A DNA stretch of 64,000 nucleotides from Asterella californica (lineage: Eukaryota > Streptophyta > Marchantiopsida > Marchantiales > Aytoniaceae): assembly GCA_036924285.1 (NCBI GenBank), contig JAYKYS010000004.1, positions 1,550,001 to 1,614,000 on the forward strand, given 5' to 3'. The notes beneath the pieces were generated by a model. It made no database searches. It was not told the DNA's origin and saw nothing but the letters and a program-made list of their open reading frames with translations. The translations under genes were made by a program, and so were the position numbers. Positions 21,943 to 32,867 of the stretch are shown here, piece by piece (positions within the stretch are counted from its first letter, which is position 1; each line of letters starts with the position of its first letter).

Positions 21943-22822
21943 TGTAACGACCTATGTTACACCTAAGAAGTTTGTCCATTAGTAAGGTGTTTAGTTATAG
22001 TTAAGTGTGGAGAATGTTTATTTGCTACCCAAGTACTTTAAGGAGATATCAAGTTAGTCATGACTAGCTAACATTAGTTATGGTTAAACTTAGCTGTACT
22101 TTTGGACAGAAATTAGATATTTGTTAAAGAGTGAGCACTACTATCTTGTCATCTTGTCTAAAAGATAGAAAGGAGGTGGAAAATATCCCTTATCTCCTTT
22201 TTGACTTGATATTAGTGGTTGGATTAAAGTTGTGGACTTTGTGGACATTAAAAACAAGAAGAAATTTCACATGTCTCTCTTTTAGTGGATCCTAGTGTAG
22301 AGGGGGGTGGAAATTAGAGATTCCTTGAGAATATTTCAGAATCCTTCTAGAAGTTGTTGACTTTGAAAGAATAAGCCCATGTGAAAAGATAAGAAGCTCA
22401 TGTGATTAATGCTTTTATCTTAAGTAATATCTTAGTAAAACCCAGTAAAAATAGTTACGGCTGAGTTACCGGAGGATACCAAAGTAAAAACCTAGAATGT
22501 ATAAATAGAGGAGTAGAGAAGAGCTCCTCATCCTTGTTTCCACATCGTCGTAATGACACCTTGAGTAATATAGAGAGTGTGTGATATTTTAACATGTGAG
22601 AACTTGAGAGACGTCGTTAGAATGTAAGATTTTAGTTGATGAGTTTATGGGTGTATAAATGAGTGAACTTAGCATTTTTCCCTTCAAGTTCATGGTGTGC
22701 TTCCATCAAAGTCATTAGAGGTGACCCCTGAGTGAGAGACAGATCTGACATGTTGCAGATTCATCGATGACGATCGTGGAGGTTGAGAGATCGGGGGGTA
22801 GTTGATCGATAGGACCGCGGAG
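21943..22822 (+). mobile_element. 880-bp non-coding insertion with TATA box and 5-bp target duplication
   Basis: GGTTT at 21938-21942 is repeated at 22823-22827. Removing the insert rejoins the RNase H sequence of E3. The insert starts TGTAACGACCTATGTTACA, a small inverted repeat, contains no coding frame and has a strong TATA string at 22500-22508. It resembles a solo LTR or a small LTR-bearing element, but it does not end in CA. No second copy lies in the window. Confidence 0.6.
22500..22508 (+). promoter_or_regulatory. TATA box in the 880-bp insert
   Basis: TATAAATAG is embedded in a non-coding region about 557 bp from the insert's TGTAAC end, the usual placement for a promoter inside an LTR. 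Transcription would run rightward. Confidence 0.45.
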
Positions 22823-24226
22823 GGTTTACATTTCAGAGCGAAGGTGTTAAGTGCTCGTCAACGTGCATACCCGCAAGTGAAGAGAGAACTATGGGGTATT
22901 GTTTCAGTCATGAAAATTGAGAAAGAGTATTTGATTGGAGTTGCAGTGGTGGTTGAAACTGATTGTTTGCCGTTGTTAGGGATGATCATGAATTGTTCAA
23001 CTCCTGATATTGCGATGTTACGATAGATCGCATATATCAAATCGTTAAACCCGGAGTTTAGACATATTGCAAGGAAGGATAATCCGATGGCAGATATGTT
23101 GTCTCGAGCTCGATATGATGAGGAGGATGAGATGGTTGAAGATATTGACGACGTGGATGTAAAGTTCTATTCAATGGCACAGACATGAAAGGAAGATGAG
23201 TTGTTTGTTGAAGGGTTGTATGATGATGATTTGCTTGACATCGAGAGGTATCTTAGTACGATGGTTAAGCAAGCAAGTTGGACGGATGAGAGGTTTTAGA
23301 GAGTTCGAAGGAAGGCATACAACTTCATGTTGCAGGATGGGTTTCTTTGGAAGCGACCGAAGCAGAAAGATGGGATACCGCTACGAGTGATTTGAGACAA
23401 AGAAGATCGCAGAAGTTGCTCAAGGTATTTCATGAGAGTCTTTGGACTGGACATCGAAGGATTGGACCACTTTTACGAAGATGAAGGAGAAATATTGATG
23501 GAAAAATATATACAAAGATGTCGTATCTTTTGTGGAGTCTTGTTTGACATGTCAGATGTACTCGAACATCCGACATCGAGACGGATTTTATTCGACTTAT
23601 CTGTTGACAATCCACTTCAAATGGGTTGTAGACTCGGTGACTATGCCAGTTGGATTGTGACAGATGAGATACTTGAGATTTGCTCGAGAAGATCTTTCAT
23701 ATCAAGTCGAGGGTAAGGCGCTTCGGACAAAGACAACTGAAGGGGTATGTAGATTTCTTTTGGAAGAGGTTGTTTGTCGATATGGATGTGTGAGAAAGAT
23801 TACTGCAGATCGGAGAGAGTTAGATGCACATGAGGCTTGTGAATTCTTTGCAAGGTGTGGGTGAGGTTGTCATTGACAACTGCATACAACTTCGAAGGGA
23901 AAGCCAAGAGTGAATGCGATCATCCGTCCATTGTGAAGACTTTGGTGAAAGCTTGCAACGGGAGGGTGCGCGAGTGACCTCGACTCTTGTCATTTGTGTT
24001 ATGAGCAGATCGAATGACGCACAACTCGGTGACAAGTAACATGTCAACGGAACTCATCACATGTCAGAAACCTATCATGCCGATTGAAGAACACGTTCTG
24101 ACATGGAGTGTGTTATCTTGGGAAGACAATCTGACTAAGGAAGAGCTTTTTGCTATTAAAATTAGACAGTTAGATAGAAGACCTGAGGATATCCAAGCTG
24201 CTTTGGATAGGCTACGAGAAGCACGG
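22823..24226 (+). pseudogene. E3: RNase H remainder and integrase
   Basis: RNase H text (VLSARQRAYPQVKRELWGIV, VVETDCLPLLGMI, then RHIARKDNPMADMLSRARY) is followed by a linker and integrase. Integrase shows a decayed zinc-binding part near 23430, core text VCRFLLEEVVCRYGCVRKITADRRE at 23700-23840, and MSTELITCQKPIMPIEEHVLTWSVLSWEDN near 24030-24130. Frames shift repeatedly. The coding text stops at 24226, where E2 inserted, and resumes at 34241. Confidence 0.7.
24223..24226. repeat. Target-site duplication ACGG of element E2
   Basis: ACGG at 24223-24226 is repeated at 34241-34244, immediately outside the two LTRs of E2. Joining across restores the integrase C-terminal coding text of E3. Confidence 0.9.
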
Positions 24227-25598
24227 TGTCGTGTCATTTGGCGGCTACATGCTTGACTTCTACTCCGACGCTTAGGTTTGGTAGTTCTAGAAGTTAGCTC
24301 ATATTACTTCTAGTCATTTATGTATATGTTTGACACCTTTGCATACGGTGTTAACACTATTTTGAGTCCTAGTAGGCTGATAGTATGTTAGTTATCTTGT
24401 TCAAGCATTTGTGCGCTTGTGCAAGTGACTTCTTACTTGTCTATGACGTTCAATGTACATAACTTAGGGTTTCCATGCTGATAGGGGTTTGAGCTCATGG
24501 GTTGTACTTACTTGTCGCCCATGCACGCTTTCTAACTGATTTAAGTTAATTTTCGGGGCTACGTGTCGTTTTAGGTAGTTTAAGTTTTATGCTGGCACTC
24601 TAGGGGGCTTGACGTGGTAGCCTATGAGTGTAGATAAGTTACCAGGTAGTTTAAGGCACAAAAGGACAGTCAAGTGGAGCTATGAACTCCCATTGGTCCA
24701 TTTTTGTCTTTTGTAAAACTCTAAGTTTAGAAACAGAGCTCTAGAGTGGAGTTCGAGCAATTGGTGAGGTATCATCGAAATCTGAGAACACAGAAAGAGA
24801 GAGCTCGTCGAGCCAAGCACTTTCAGTGAAATTTTCAATCGATTTGAGGCAATAAAGACGAAGTTATGCCCAATTGAAGTTTAGATTATGTCAAAACTGC
24901 ATCACTTTTGTTGATTTTGAGGTTTTCAGTGTCACTTGCAGCAGAATTGAAGAAATCGCTTCAAAACTTCGTGGTTGCGTTCTCTGCCAGCAGGGCTACG
25001 ATTTCCCAAAAAGTTCATATCGATTGAGTAACTGAGTAATTCAGGGCGGCCGCTGAAGCAGAGGGGGTCTGAAAAGCTCTTAATCTAGAGCAGCGACTTC
25101 AGAGGAGGAGATCTGGAGTTCTGTGTATATTCAGGAATCCCAACTTCACAGGGATGTTCAGCATCCTGTAGACTTCAAATACTATGAGAATATTTGAAAT
25201 TCATCAAGCCAATTCTCTGTTCTAGGTCAGAATAGCTGTCTAGGTACCAGAAATTGCCATAATTCTCTTACTCAGAACTTTTCTGTCAACATCTCGGTGC
25301 TAGAATTCAATCTCAGGCTGAAACTTCGTGTGTGTGTTCAGTAGTGTCTCATTTACATGTAGGGGAAGTTTAGAAGTCTAAACCTTCATAGTTTTCCTCT
25401 CTTTGAGTGCCAAAGTTCATCGTCTAAAGCTATTACTACTAGTGAGACCTAGATTTCGCTTTTTGAACATATTAGAGGATCCTACACTCCTGTGTGAGTG
25501 TTTATAGCTCCTGTTGTGACCTGAAAGCCAACCTCTTGAGTAAACAACCAGAGCCAGAAGCCCGGCGCTTTCCTAGGTAGACGGATCACACTCCGACA
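24227..25598 (+). repeat. E2: 5' LTR
   Basis: It runs from TGTCGTGTCATTTGG to CACTCCGACA. The near-identical partner is at 32868-34240, and further family members are at 40785-42157 and 52587-53959. The TG...CA ends and the flanking ACGG define the borders. Confidence 0.9.
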
Positions 25599-25673
25599 TA
25601 CTCTCTTTTGGTGAACTCGACGTGTAACACCTAGGGTGGGAGTTTTCTTGAGAGTGTTACAGAATCAGATATC
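25599..25673 (+). other. E2: leader with candidate primer-binding site
   Basis: TGGTGAACTCGACGTG at 25609-25624 is exactly shared with the leader of E3 (39549-39564 on the minus strand), although the rest of the leaders differ. TGG just downstream of an LTR is the expected start of a tRNA primer-binding site. The matching tRNA was not identified. Confidence 0.5.
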
Positions 25674-26408
25674 ATGGCCAACCAAGGATCATCAAGTGGA
25701 GGTGCTACTGCTGCTCAGCAACCTGTTCAGTTGGATGCTGCTACGATGAAGATGTTCCAAGCCTTTTCCATGTTTATGCAGCAGCAGCAGAGCACAGAGA
25801 GGAAGGAGGTATTAGCAACCAAGGCGTTGCCATCTGTGGTGCATCAGATGGATCAGTTCAAGGGGACAGATATTTCCAAGTACGTACGATACTATGCTAG
25901 GGAGATGGAGGTGAACAAGGTACCGGAGAAGGAGATGGTGGAGAACTTTGAACTTGCTGTTGTGCCTGAGATTCGTGGGCGTGTGAAGGAGCTCAAGCAG
26001 CAGCAAGGACAGAGTTGGGAGAGCTTTATGCGCGCTTTGAAGGAGGAGTACTACACTGAAGATTCAGAGAGGGTGACCAAAAGAACGTTCTTGGAGTGGG
26101 TGGTTAAGCCTAACAAAGGTTTGTCTGTAAATGAGTTGTTAAGGGAGTTTGATCGTCAGTATGCTCAGCTTTCTAGGATAGAAAAGCTTACACTAGAGGT
26201 GGAGAAGACAGAGCTTTTTCTACAAGCAGCGGACGTGACTATTCAGGAGAAGCTTGAGCTGTTGTTGGAAGACAAGAGTGAAGAGAGAGGATTAAAGACT
26301 GATTGGAAGGAGGTTGAAGAGGCTGTCTCTTTGCTGACCAAGAGACAGAGAAGAAGGGACAAGGTGGTGGTAAGTGAAGCAGCACCTTTGATAATTACTG
26401 TCAAGTAG
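25674..26408 (+). CDS. E2: gag capsid protein
   Basis: The 244-residue frame starts at the first ATG after the leader. After a short Gly/Ser/Gln-rich start comes a capsid-like helical domain with MKMFQAFSMFMQQQQ, the DQFKGTDISKYVRYY segment and the RTFLEWV motif. The C-terminal part (about residues 165-230) is charged and probably coiled coil. Capsid forms the particle that carries element RNA. The frame ends at a TAG (26406-26408) that lies in phase with the gag-protease frame downstream. It probably replaces a CAG, so the original protein was longer. Confidence 0.8.
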   Translation: MANQGSSSGGATAAQQPVQLDAATMKMFQAFSMFMQQQQSTERKEVLATKALPSVVHQMDQFKGTDISKYVRYYAREMEVNKVPEKEMVENFELAVVPEIRGRVKELKQQQGQSWESFMRALKEEYYTEDSERVTKRTFLEWVVKPNKGLSVNELLREFDRQYAQLSRIEKLTLEVEKTELFLQAADVTIQEKLELLLEDKSEERGLKTDWKEVEEAVSLLTKRQRRRDKVVVSEAAPLIITVK

Positions 26409-27956
26409 TTGCCTACTAAGCCCGCTTTGGTAATTGCTAGAGAGGAAGACTCACCGCTTGATGAGTTGATTAAGGGTATGAAGGAGCTTAAGCTTAAGCT
26501 CACTAGGTTAGAAGAGAAGGAGCAGAATGTACAGCCTGCTATGCAGAGACCTCAGATGAGAGAAGGCTTTGTTCATCGTTGTATATGGTGTGATAGCCTA
26601 GACCATGTAAGAAGAGATTGTGGGGAGTTTTCAGATGCATTGAGGAAGGATCTGATCTTCTTCAAAGATGGTAAGATCCATCTGAGAGAGAATGGGATGA
26701 TGTTGGGAACCAACTTTGGCAAGGGTGGTATGAAGAGACTTGTGAATGAGATATCAGCATCACATGTTGTTTCTCTTGTGAATGTTGCTACGTGTGGAGT
26801 GAAAGTGGAAATGGAGAGAGAGAAAGGGACTACTGGGTTGTGGTCTGATGTAGTGCGATCCGTAGCTAGAACAGAGTTAGACAAGGATGTGCTACGGAGG
26901 GTTGGCAACTCAATTCGAGAAACTACAGGATGGAATGACCCTGTGGACACTATGTCAGTGCATGCTTATGTTGCAAGAAGTCATCATGAAGCTGTACTAG
27001 AAGAAAAACGCAGGAGAGAGGATGCAGGTGAGGCTTCTACAGCCAAACGACCTGCTACAAGAAGTGAAAGGGCTAGACCAGAGACAAGGCAAGAGACAAC
27101 ACCTACTCGGGAGGAAACTATGGAGGATCTACCACCTACAACACCAAAGGAGAAGGAGAGAAGCAAGGAGAAGGGTAAGATGCTTGCATACAAACTTCAG
27201 TCTGACATTGAGATTGCTATAGACTTGAAGCAGGTGTTAGAGAACCGTATCTTGAACGGAAAGGTTGAGTTTACTTTGGGTGAGTTCCATGAGGTTATCG
27301 TAGATATCATCAAGAGAAAACGTCAGATTTTGGATGAAGCAGCTACGCTTAACGCTCTAGGGATCAAACTGTCGGAAGATGAGGAAGCTGAGATTGCTGG
27401 TTACTGCTCTCAAGTATCAGAGGGGAGTTCGTATCAGCACGTGAGGTTTGAAGATGAAGTGGAAGCATCGCAGAAGAGCCATTACTCTCACAACCATTGG
27501 GCAAGAGCAACCACTGAGACCTTGGTGAAGCTGGGAGATCTGGAGGAACCTGTGGTGGCATTGATTGATCACGGCTCAAAAATTAATCTGATGTCTAAGG
27601 AGCTGTACAAGCGTGGGAGGTGGCCCATAGACACCGACCATGGATGGCTTATCCGTGCTGCCAACAACAAGAGGGGAGAACTCTATGGTACTTGTCCCAA
27701 CATCAAGGTAACTGTGGGTGACATCAGTGATGTTCAGAATTTTTTTGTGCAAGACATGTCAACCTATCCTATCATTCTAGGGCAGCCTTACATTACTGCT
27801 GTTAGAATGGAGACACGAGTTATGGATGATGGTTCAGCCTATGCTAGGATACGTAGTAGAGATGGCAAAAGAGCTATTCAGTTTTTGACCGTTGCTGCAG
27901 AACATGAGAGGAATCGTGATAGCTTGAGAGACAGTCCACTACCTAAGATTACTTAG
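26409..27956 (+). CDS. E2: gag C-terminal part with zinc knuckle, and aspartic protease
   Basis: In phase with gag. A CCHC knuckle (CIWCDSLDHVRRDC, about residues 55-68) is followed by the FKDGKIHLRENG segment, a variable charged region with TPKEKERSKEK, then the protease from about residue 360. The active-site motif is ALIDHGSKINLMSKELY and the distal motif IILGQPYI. Asp is kept, but the D-S/T-G triad reads D-H-G, a variant that also appears as D-R-G in E3, so it may be normal for this lineage. The frame ends at a TAG at 27954 where E5 has CAG, so the natural end lies further on. An extra T near 27960 also shifts the frame. Confidence 0.75.
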   Translation: MPTKPALVIAREEDSPLDELIKGMKELKLKLTRLEEKEQNVQPAMQRPQMREGFVHRCIWCDSLDHVRRDCGEFSDALRKDLIFFKDGKIHLRENGMMLGTNFGKGGMKRLVNEISASHVVSLVNVATCGVKVEMEREKGTTGLWSDVVRSVARTELDKDVLRRVGNSIRETTGWNDPVDTMSVHAYVARSHHEAVLEEKRRREDAGEASTAKRPATRSERARPETRQETTPTREETMEDLPPTTPKEKERSKEKGKMLAYKLQSDIEIAIDLKQVLENRILNGKVEFTLGEFHEVIVDIIKRKRQILDEAATLNALGIKLSEDEEAEIAGYCSQVSEGSSYQHVRFEDEVEASQKSHYSHNHWARATTETLVKLGDLEEPVVALIDHGSKINLMSKELYKRGRWPIDTDHGWLIRAANNKRGELYGTCPNIKVTVGDISDVQNFFVQDMSTYPIILGQPYITAVRMETRVMDDGSAYARIRSRDGKRAIQFLTVAAEHERNRDSLRDSPLPKIT

Positions 27957-28021
27957 GAGTTTAGAGAGTCTAGGGGTTTTGGCAGAGTACCATTGAAGAG
28001 CGAGACTTCAACGGTACAGTA

Positions 28022-28699
28022 GAGATAGGATTCTCGCTTGATCTAGTAGAGCAGGAAGCTTTATCCACTAGCTTCTTAGGACTGACATCATGTGGATCAG
28101 TGTGTTATAGGAAGGTTGAGAATCTGAAGAGGTTTGAGAGGCAACATGTGAAGTGTGTACAACAGTCTTTGTGGGACAGTGGAGAGTTAGCAGGAGATGA
28201 ATACATATCTGGAGTGTTTGAAGAGCAGTATTTGGTAGATACTATAGGGGAGTTGAAATCTATAGTAGAAAGTTCTATAGATGATGTAGATAGAGTGGTG
28301 AGAGTGAGCTCCAAGGAGCTTTATGATGTAATTGATAAGTTTATAGATCGGCAAGAGGTGTATGTGGAGACCAAGTACAAGTCAGTGGCAAAGAAAGTCA
28401 AACTAGTGGCTTTGCCTTTATCACTCGATTACAATCAGAAGATGGAGCAAGCTGCACGAGAGCCGATGGTCAAAGGACCGAGAAGAATTGGGCACCAGTT
28501 CACAGAAACAACACTGAAGGAGCTGAGGATTGGAGGTGATGGATTTCTTACTGAGCAAGAGAAGAAGAGCTTCAGGGAGATGCTATCTAGGCATGGTAAA
28601 GCGTTTGCATTTGAGTCACATGAAGTAAGATGTGTAGATCCAAGTGTAGTTGCACCTATGGTTATCTTTACTATACCACATGTGTCTTGGAATCTACGT
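28022..28699 (+). pseudogene. E2: pol N-terminal region up to the solo LTR
   Basis: Open text from about 28022 (VEIGFSLDLVEQEAL) continues through CYRKVENLKRFERQHVK and TEQEKKSFREMLSRHGKAFAF to the start of RT (VIFTIPHVSWNLR). It is cut at 28699 by an inserted LTR, and RT resumes at 30028. The same region is intact in E5 (49072 onward). The N-terminal extension before RT has no recognised domain. Confidence 0.75.
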
Positions 28700-30027
28700 T
28701 GTCGTGATGTGAATCATTTTACATTGTAAATAATTCACCTCTCTGTCAAGAGTTAGTCTCTCTGAGTGGAATTAGGACCTCAGAGAAGTCGACACTGGAG
28801 GATGTTATATATTTTTGAGTCTTAGTAGGTTGATTACCATGTAGATGGAGTTAAGCTCATGGGTTGTAATTACGTGTCGCCCATGCATACTTCCTAGCGA
28901 GGTTAGGTTATCTTTCAGGATTACGTGTTGTTTTACATGTCTTCGCATGTAGTTTAGGATCTATGCTGGCACTTTAGGGGCTTGACGTGGTAGCCTATGT
29001 GCAAAATCAAGTCACCACGTGGTTTGGGACACAAAATGACAGAGGAGTGAAGCTATGAACTCCCATTGGTCCAATTTTGTCTTTATGTACTACTAAACTT
29101 AGTAGTAGGGGTCTTAAGAGGAGTTCGAGCATTTGGTGAAGAGATTTCGAAATCTGAGAGCACAGGGAGATAGAGTTCGTCGTGCCAAGCACTGTCAGCG
29201 AAATGTTTGATCGATTTGGAGCAATAAAGAAGGAGTTATGGCTGATTGAAGTTCGATTTGTGCCAGAATTGCAGCACTTCTGTTGATTTTGGGGTTTTCG
29301 GTGTCAATCGCAGTAGATTTGAGAAAATCGCTTCAAACCTTCGAGGTCTCGTTCATTCGCAGCAGGGCTACGACTGTCCCCAAATTTTCATGTCAATTGA
29401 AATTATGAGTAATTCAGGGCGACCGCTGAAGCAGAGGGGGTCCGAAAAGCTCTCAATCTAGAGCATCAACTTCAGAGAGCGAGATCTGGAGTTTTGTGTA
29501 CAACCAGGAGGCCCAACTTCACAGGAGTGTTCAGCAAGCTGTTTACTGCAAATCCTGTAAGAATCTTTGAAAGTGATCGAGCCAATTCTCTGTTCTAGGT
29601 CGAAATAGCTGTCTGGGTACCAGAAATTGCCGTAATTTCTCTGCTCAGAACGTTTCTGCCCATATCTCGACACTCTGATTTGATCTCAAGCTGAAACTTC
29701 GTGTGTATGGTCAGTAGGACCTCATTTACATGTAGGAGGAGTTCTGAAGTCTGAACCATCGTATGTTTCTGATTCTGGACCGTTAAAAGTTCGTTGTCTG
29801 ACCTTATTACTGCTAGTCTGATCTGATCTTCGCTACCTGAACATACTGGAGGGTCCATACGACCTGAGTGAGTTTTTATACTGTTCCCTTTTGATCCGAA
29901 GCCTTCCTCTGTAGTAAGCAACCATAGCCTGAAGCCCAACGCTTCCTTGAGTAGACCGAACATAGCCTTCAAGGTCATATCACAGCCAGAAGGTTCCGCC
30001 CTTCCCAGGAAAACTCTCAACTCGACA
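28700..30027 (+). mobile_element. Solo LTR inserted in E2 pol
   Basis: The 1328-bp block runs TGTCGTGATGTG to CAACTCGACA and is flanked by ACGT at 28696-28699 and 30028-30031. Removing it restores TGGAATCTACGTCCTATCC, the sequence in E5. There is no internal region, so it is a solo LTR left by recombination. The distal two thirds resemble the E2 LTR, but the first roughly 100 bp are unrelated to it and match the LTR at 43731. It lacks about 230 bp that the 43731 copy has. Confidence 0.9.
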
Positions 30028-31610
30028 ACGTCCTATCCCTGTGCCTAGAGCTCATCTGCCAAAGCTGATAGACTTGCTCAATGAGAGGATTAGGATGGGT
30101 ATCTTGGAACCATCTATAGCTCCCTACTCTAGCAGATGGTTTACTGTTCCGAAGAAGAGTGGAGCTTTGAGATTTATCCAAGATATGCAGCCAGTTAACA
30201 AGGTGACTATCAGGAATATGGGTATAGGACCTATTGTAGACGAATTTGCAGAGGCTTTTGCTGGTCGTGCTATCTATTCCATGGGAGACTTATATTCAGG
30301 TTATGATCAGTTTCAATTATCCTCTGAGAGTAGACACTTGACTACAATGAGGACACCTTTGGGGTTACTAAGGATGTGCACCTTGCCGCAAGGTGCTACC
30401 AATTCTGTAGCACATATGATGAATGACATGAACAAAGTTTTGAGGGACTTCATTCCCGAAAAAACTATGCCATTCCTTGATGATGTGCCGATCAAAGGAT
30501 GTGCTGAGGAGGAGAAGAATTAGGTAATGGATCAGAGGGGGTGCCGTAAGTTTGTTGCAGATCATATAGTTGATTGCGATAAGATATTGAGTCGACTGGA
30601 GGAGGTTCATTTGACTTTATCATGAGCAAAGTCTATATTTGGAGAACAAGAGGTGTTGATTGTGGGACACCTATGTGGATCTTAAGGTCAGAAACCTTGT
30701 CCAAACAAGGTTGATGTCATTCGAAGGATGAAGGAGACATGTGGGTCAGTTACCGAGGTGAGAAGGTTTCTAGGTGCATGTGTGTTTTACCATATATGGA
30801 TTCCACACTTTGCTCATGTAGCAGATCCGTTGTACAAGCTGCTGAGGAAGGGGCAAAGATTTCAGTGTGCAAGAGGAGCAAAGCGAGTCTATGAGGAAGT
30901 TGAAGGATCTTTTGGCTTCACCACCAACTCTACGGAAGGTAACATATGAGTTGGACAGATCTGTTATCCTTACTGTTGATACTAGTCCTATTGGCATTGG
31001 ATGGGCTGTAGGACAAGACGATGAGGATGGAAATAGATATGTGGTGCATTTTGGTGCTAAGGTATTAAGTTCACGGCAGAGAGACTACCCTCAGGTCAAG
31101 AGAGAGCTATGGGGAGTAGTTACTGCGATGAAGAGTGATAAGGAATACTTGATAGGAGCACATGTGGTTGTGGAGACAGATTGTTTACCTCTCTTGGGAA
31201 TGATCACTAACTGTACAACTCCAGATATTGCTATGTTGAGGTGGATAGCATATATCAAGTCCTTGAACCCAGATTTAGACATATTGCAGGAAAAGACAAT
31301 CTTGTGGCAGATATGTTATCAAGGGCTAGGTATTACGATGAGAAGGAAATGATAGATGACCAGGAGGATGTGGGAACAGAGTTCTATTCTAGTGCTCTTG
31401 CTAGAAGAGATAGAAGCTATTTTGCAGCCCCGTTGGAGTTTTTTGAGGAAACTGTGTATGATGGCGAGTGGTTGGATCTTGGGCGCTATTTGAGTTCACT
31501 GGAAAAGCAAGAAGGCTGGTCTGATGCAGATTTCAAGAGGATCCGTAGAACAGCTTATGGTTACTTTTTACATGGAGGACATCTATGGAAGCGCCCTAAG
31601 CTACAATGAG
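30028..31610 (+). pseudogene. E2: reverse transcriptase and RNase H
   Basis: RT contains PYSSRWFTVPKKSGALRFIQ, GDLYSGYDQFQL, LPQGATNSVAHMMNDMNKV and MPFLDDVPIKG (catalytic Asp pair). RNase H contains ILTVDTSPIGIGWAVG, VVETDCLPLLGM and HIAGKDN...ADMLSRAR, across a frameshift near 31270. The copy differs from E5 by stops at 30523, about 30624 and about 30684, and by a small deletion near 30866, so it is non-functional. The order and residues fit a normal Ty3/gypsy polymerase. Confidence 0.8.
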
Positions 31611-32820
31611 GTATACCGCAGCGGGTAGTATGTGACTTGGAATTGCAGCAGAAGCTGATCAAGGAGTTCCATGAGAGTTTATGGGCTGGTCATAGAGGAG
31701 TTTGGGCTACATTTGCCAAGATGAAGGAAAAGTATTGGTGGAAGGGTATGTATAAGGATGTAGTACAGTTTGTTTCATCCTGTATACCCTGCCAGATGTA
31801 CTCCAATGTACGCCATCGTGATGGATTGCATCCTACTTATCCTTTAGCCATTCATTATAAATGGGTAGTTGATCTGGTAACTATGCCATTTGGACTTGGA
31901 CAAATGAGGTATCTAGTCTTGGCTAGAGAAGATCTATCTAACCAAGTCGAAGGCCGTGCTCTGAGGACGAAGACCACTGCTAGTGTCTGCCGCTTTCTAC
32001 TTGAAGATGTTATTTGTAGGTATGGGTGTGTGGGAAAGATCACTGCAGATAGGGGTGAGCTGGATGCACAAGAAGCAGTTGAGTTCTTCAAGCGATTGGG
32101 AATCAAGTTGGCGTTAACCACTGCTTACAATCCTGAAGGGAATGACAAGAGCGAAAGAGGTCATCCGCCAATCATCAAAGCTTTGGTAAAAGCTTGCAAG
32201 GGTAAGATCCGTGAATGGTCTAGACTGCTACCATTTGCTTTGTGGGCAGATCGTACAACTCATAGTACCGTTACAGGTTACATGCCAGCAGAGTTGATAC
32301 TAGGGCAAAAACCTGTGATGCCGATTGAGGAGGTTGTGCCTACTTTGAATGTTTTGTCATGGGAAGATGGTAGAAGTACGGAGGATCTTCTTGCATTAAG
32401 GATCCAGCAGTTAGAACGAAGACTTGAGGATGTTGCCAAAGCTGTGGAAAGGTTAAAGACTGCTAGAGAGAGAAACAAAGGCAGATTTGATAGAACGCAT
32501 AGATTACGACCCAAATCAGTTAAGGAAGGTGATTGGGTGTTAATCTATGATAGTAGTCTCGATAATCAGCATAACGCTATCAGAAAGTTTTCCAAGAGAT
32601 GGTTCGGACCTTATGTGGTATTAGAAGTTTATGATAATGCCACATACTCTTTGAGAGAGTTAGATGGTGCAGTGCTCAAGATACCCAGTCGCAGGGAAGA
32701 GAATCAAGCTCTTTAGAAGGAGAGGGGACGACCAAAACATTGCAGAGCTTACTGAGGATGACGCTGAAGACTCAATGGAGGTTGAAGATGAATTTGAAGC
32801 TGAAGCTGAAGAGTCTTGAT
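31611..32820 (+). pseudogene. E2: integrase
   Basis: The frame 31637-32716 is long and open. Its HHCC zinc domain (FHESLWAGHRG ... CIPCQ) is followed by the core with VVDLVTMPFG (first Asp), ITADRGELDAQEAVEF (second Asp) and GNDKSERGHPP (Glu), then a C-terminal SH3-like tail with EGDWVLIYDSSLDNQH and KRWFGPYVVLEVYDNATYSL. A one-base change near 32690 truncates the last acidic segment compared with E5. A TGA at 31607 separates it from the upstream pol. Integrase would insert element DNA. There is no chromodomain or PHD finger. Confidence 0.8.
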
Positions 32821-32853
32821 CTAGATCTGGCACATACTAGAGGATGTGCAGGT

Positions 32854-32867
32854 TCAGAGGGGGTGGA
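32854..32867 (+). other. E2: polypurine tract
   Basis: CAGAGGGGGTGGA-type purine run sits directly before the 3' LTR. The same run precedes the LTRs at 34661 and 52587. It is the expected primer site for plus-strand DNA synthesis. Confidence 0.8.
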
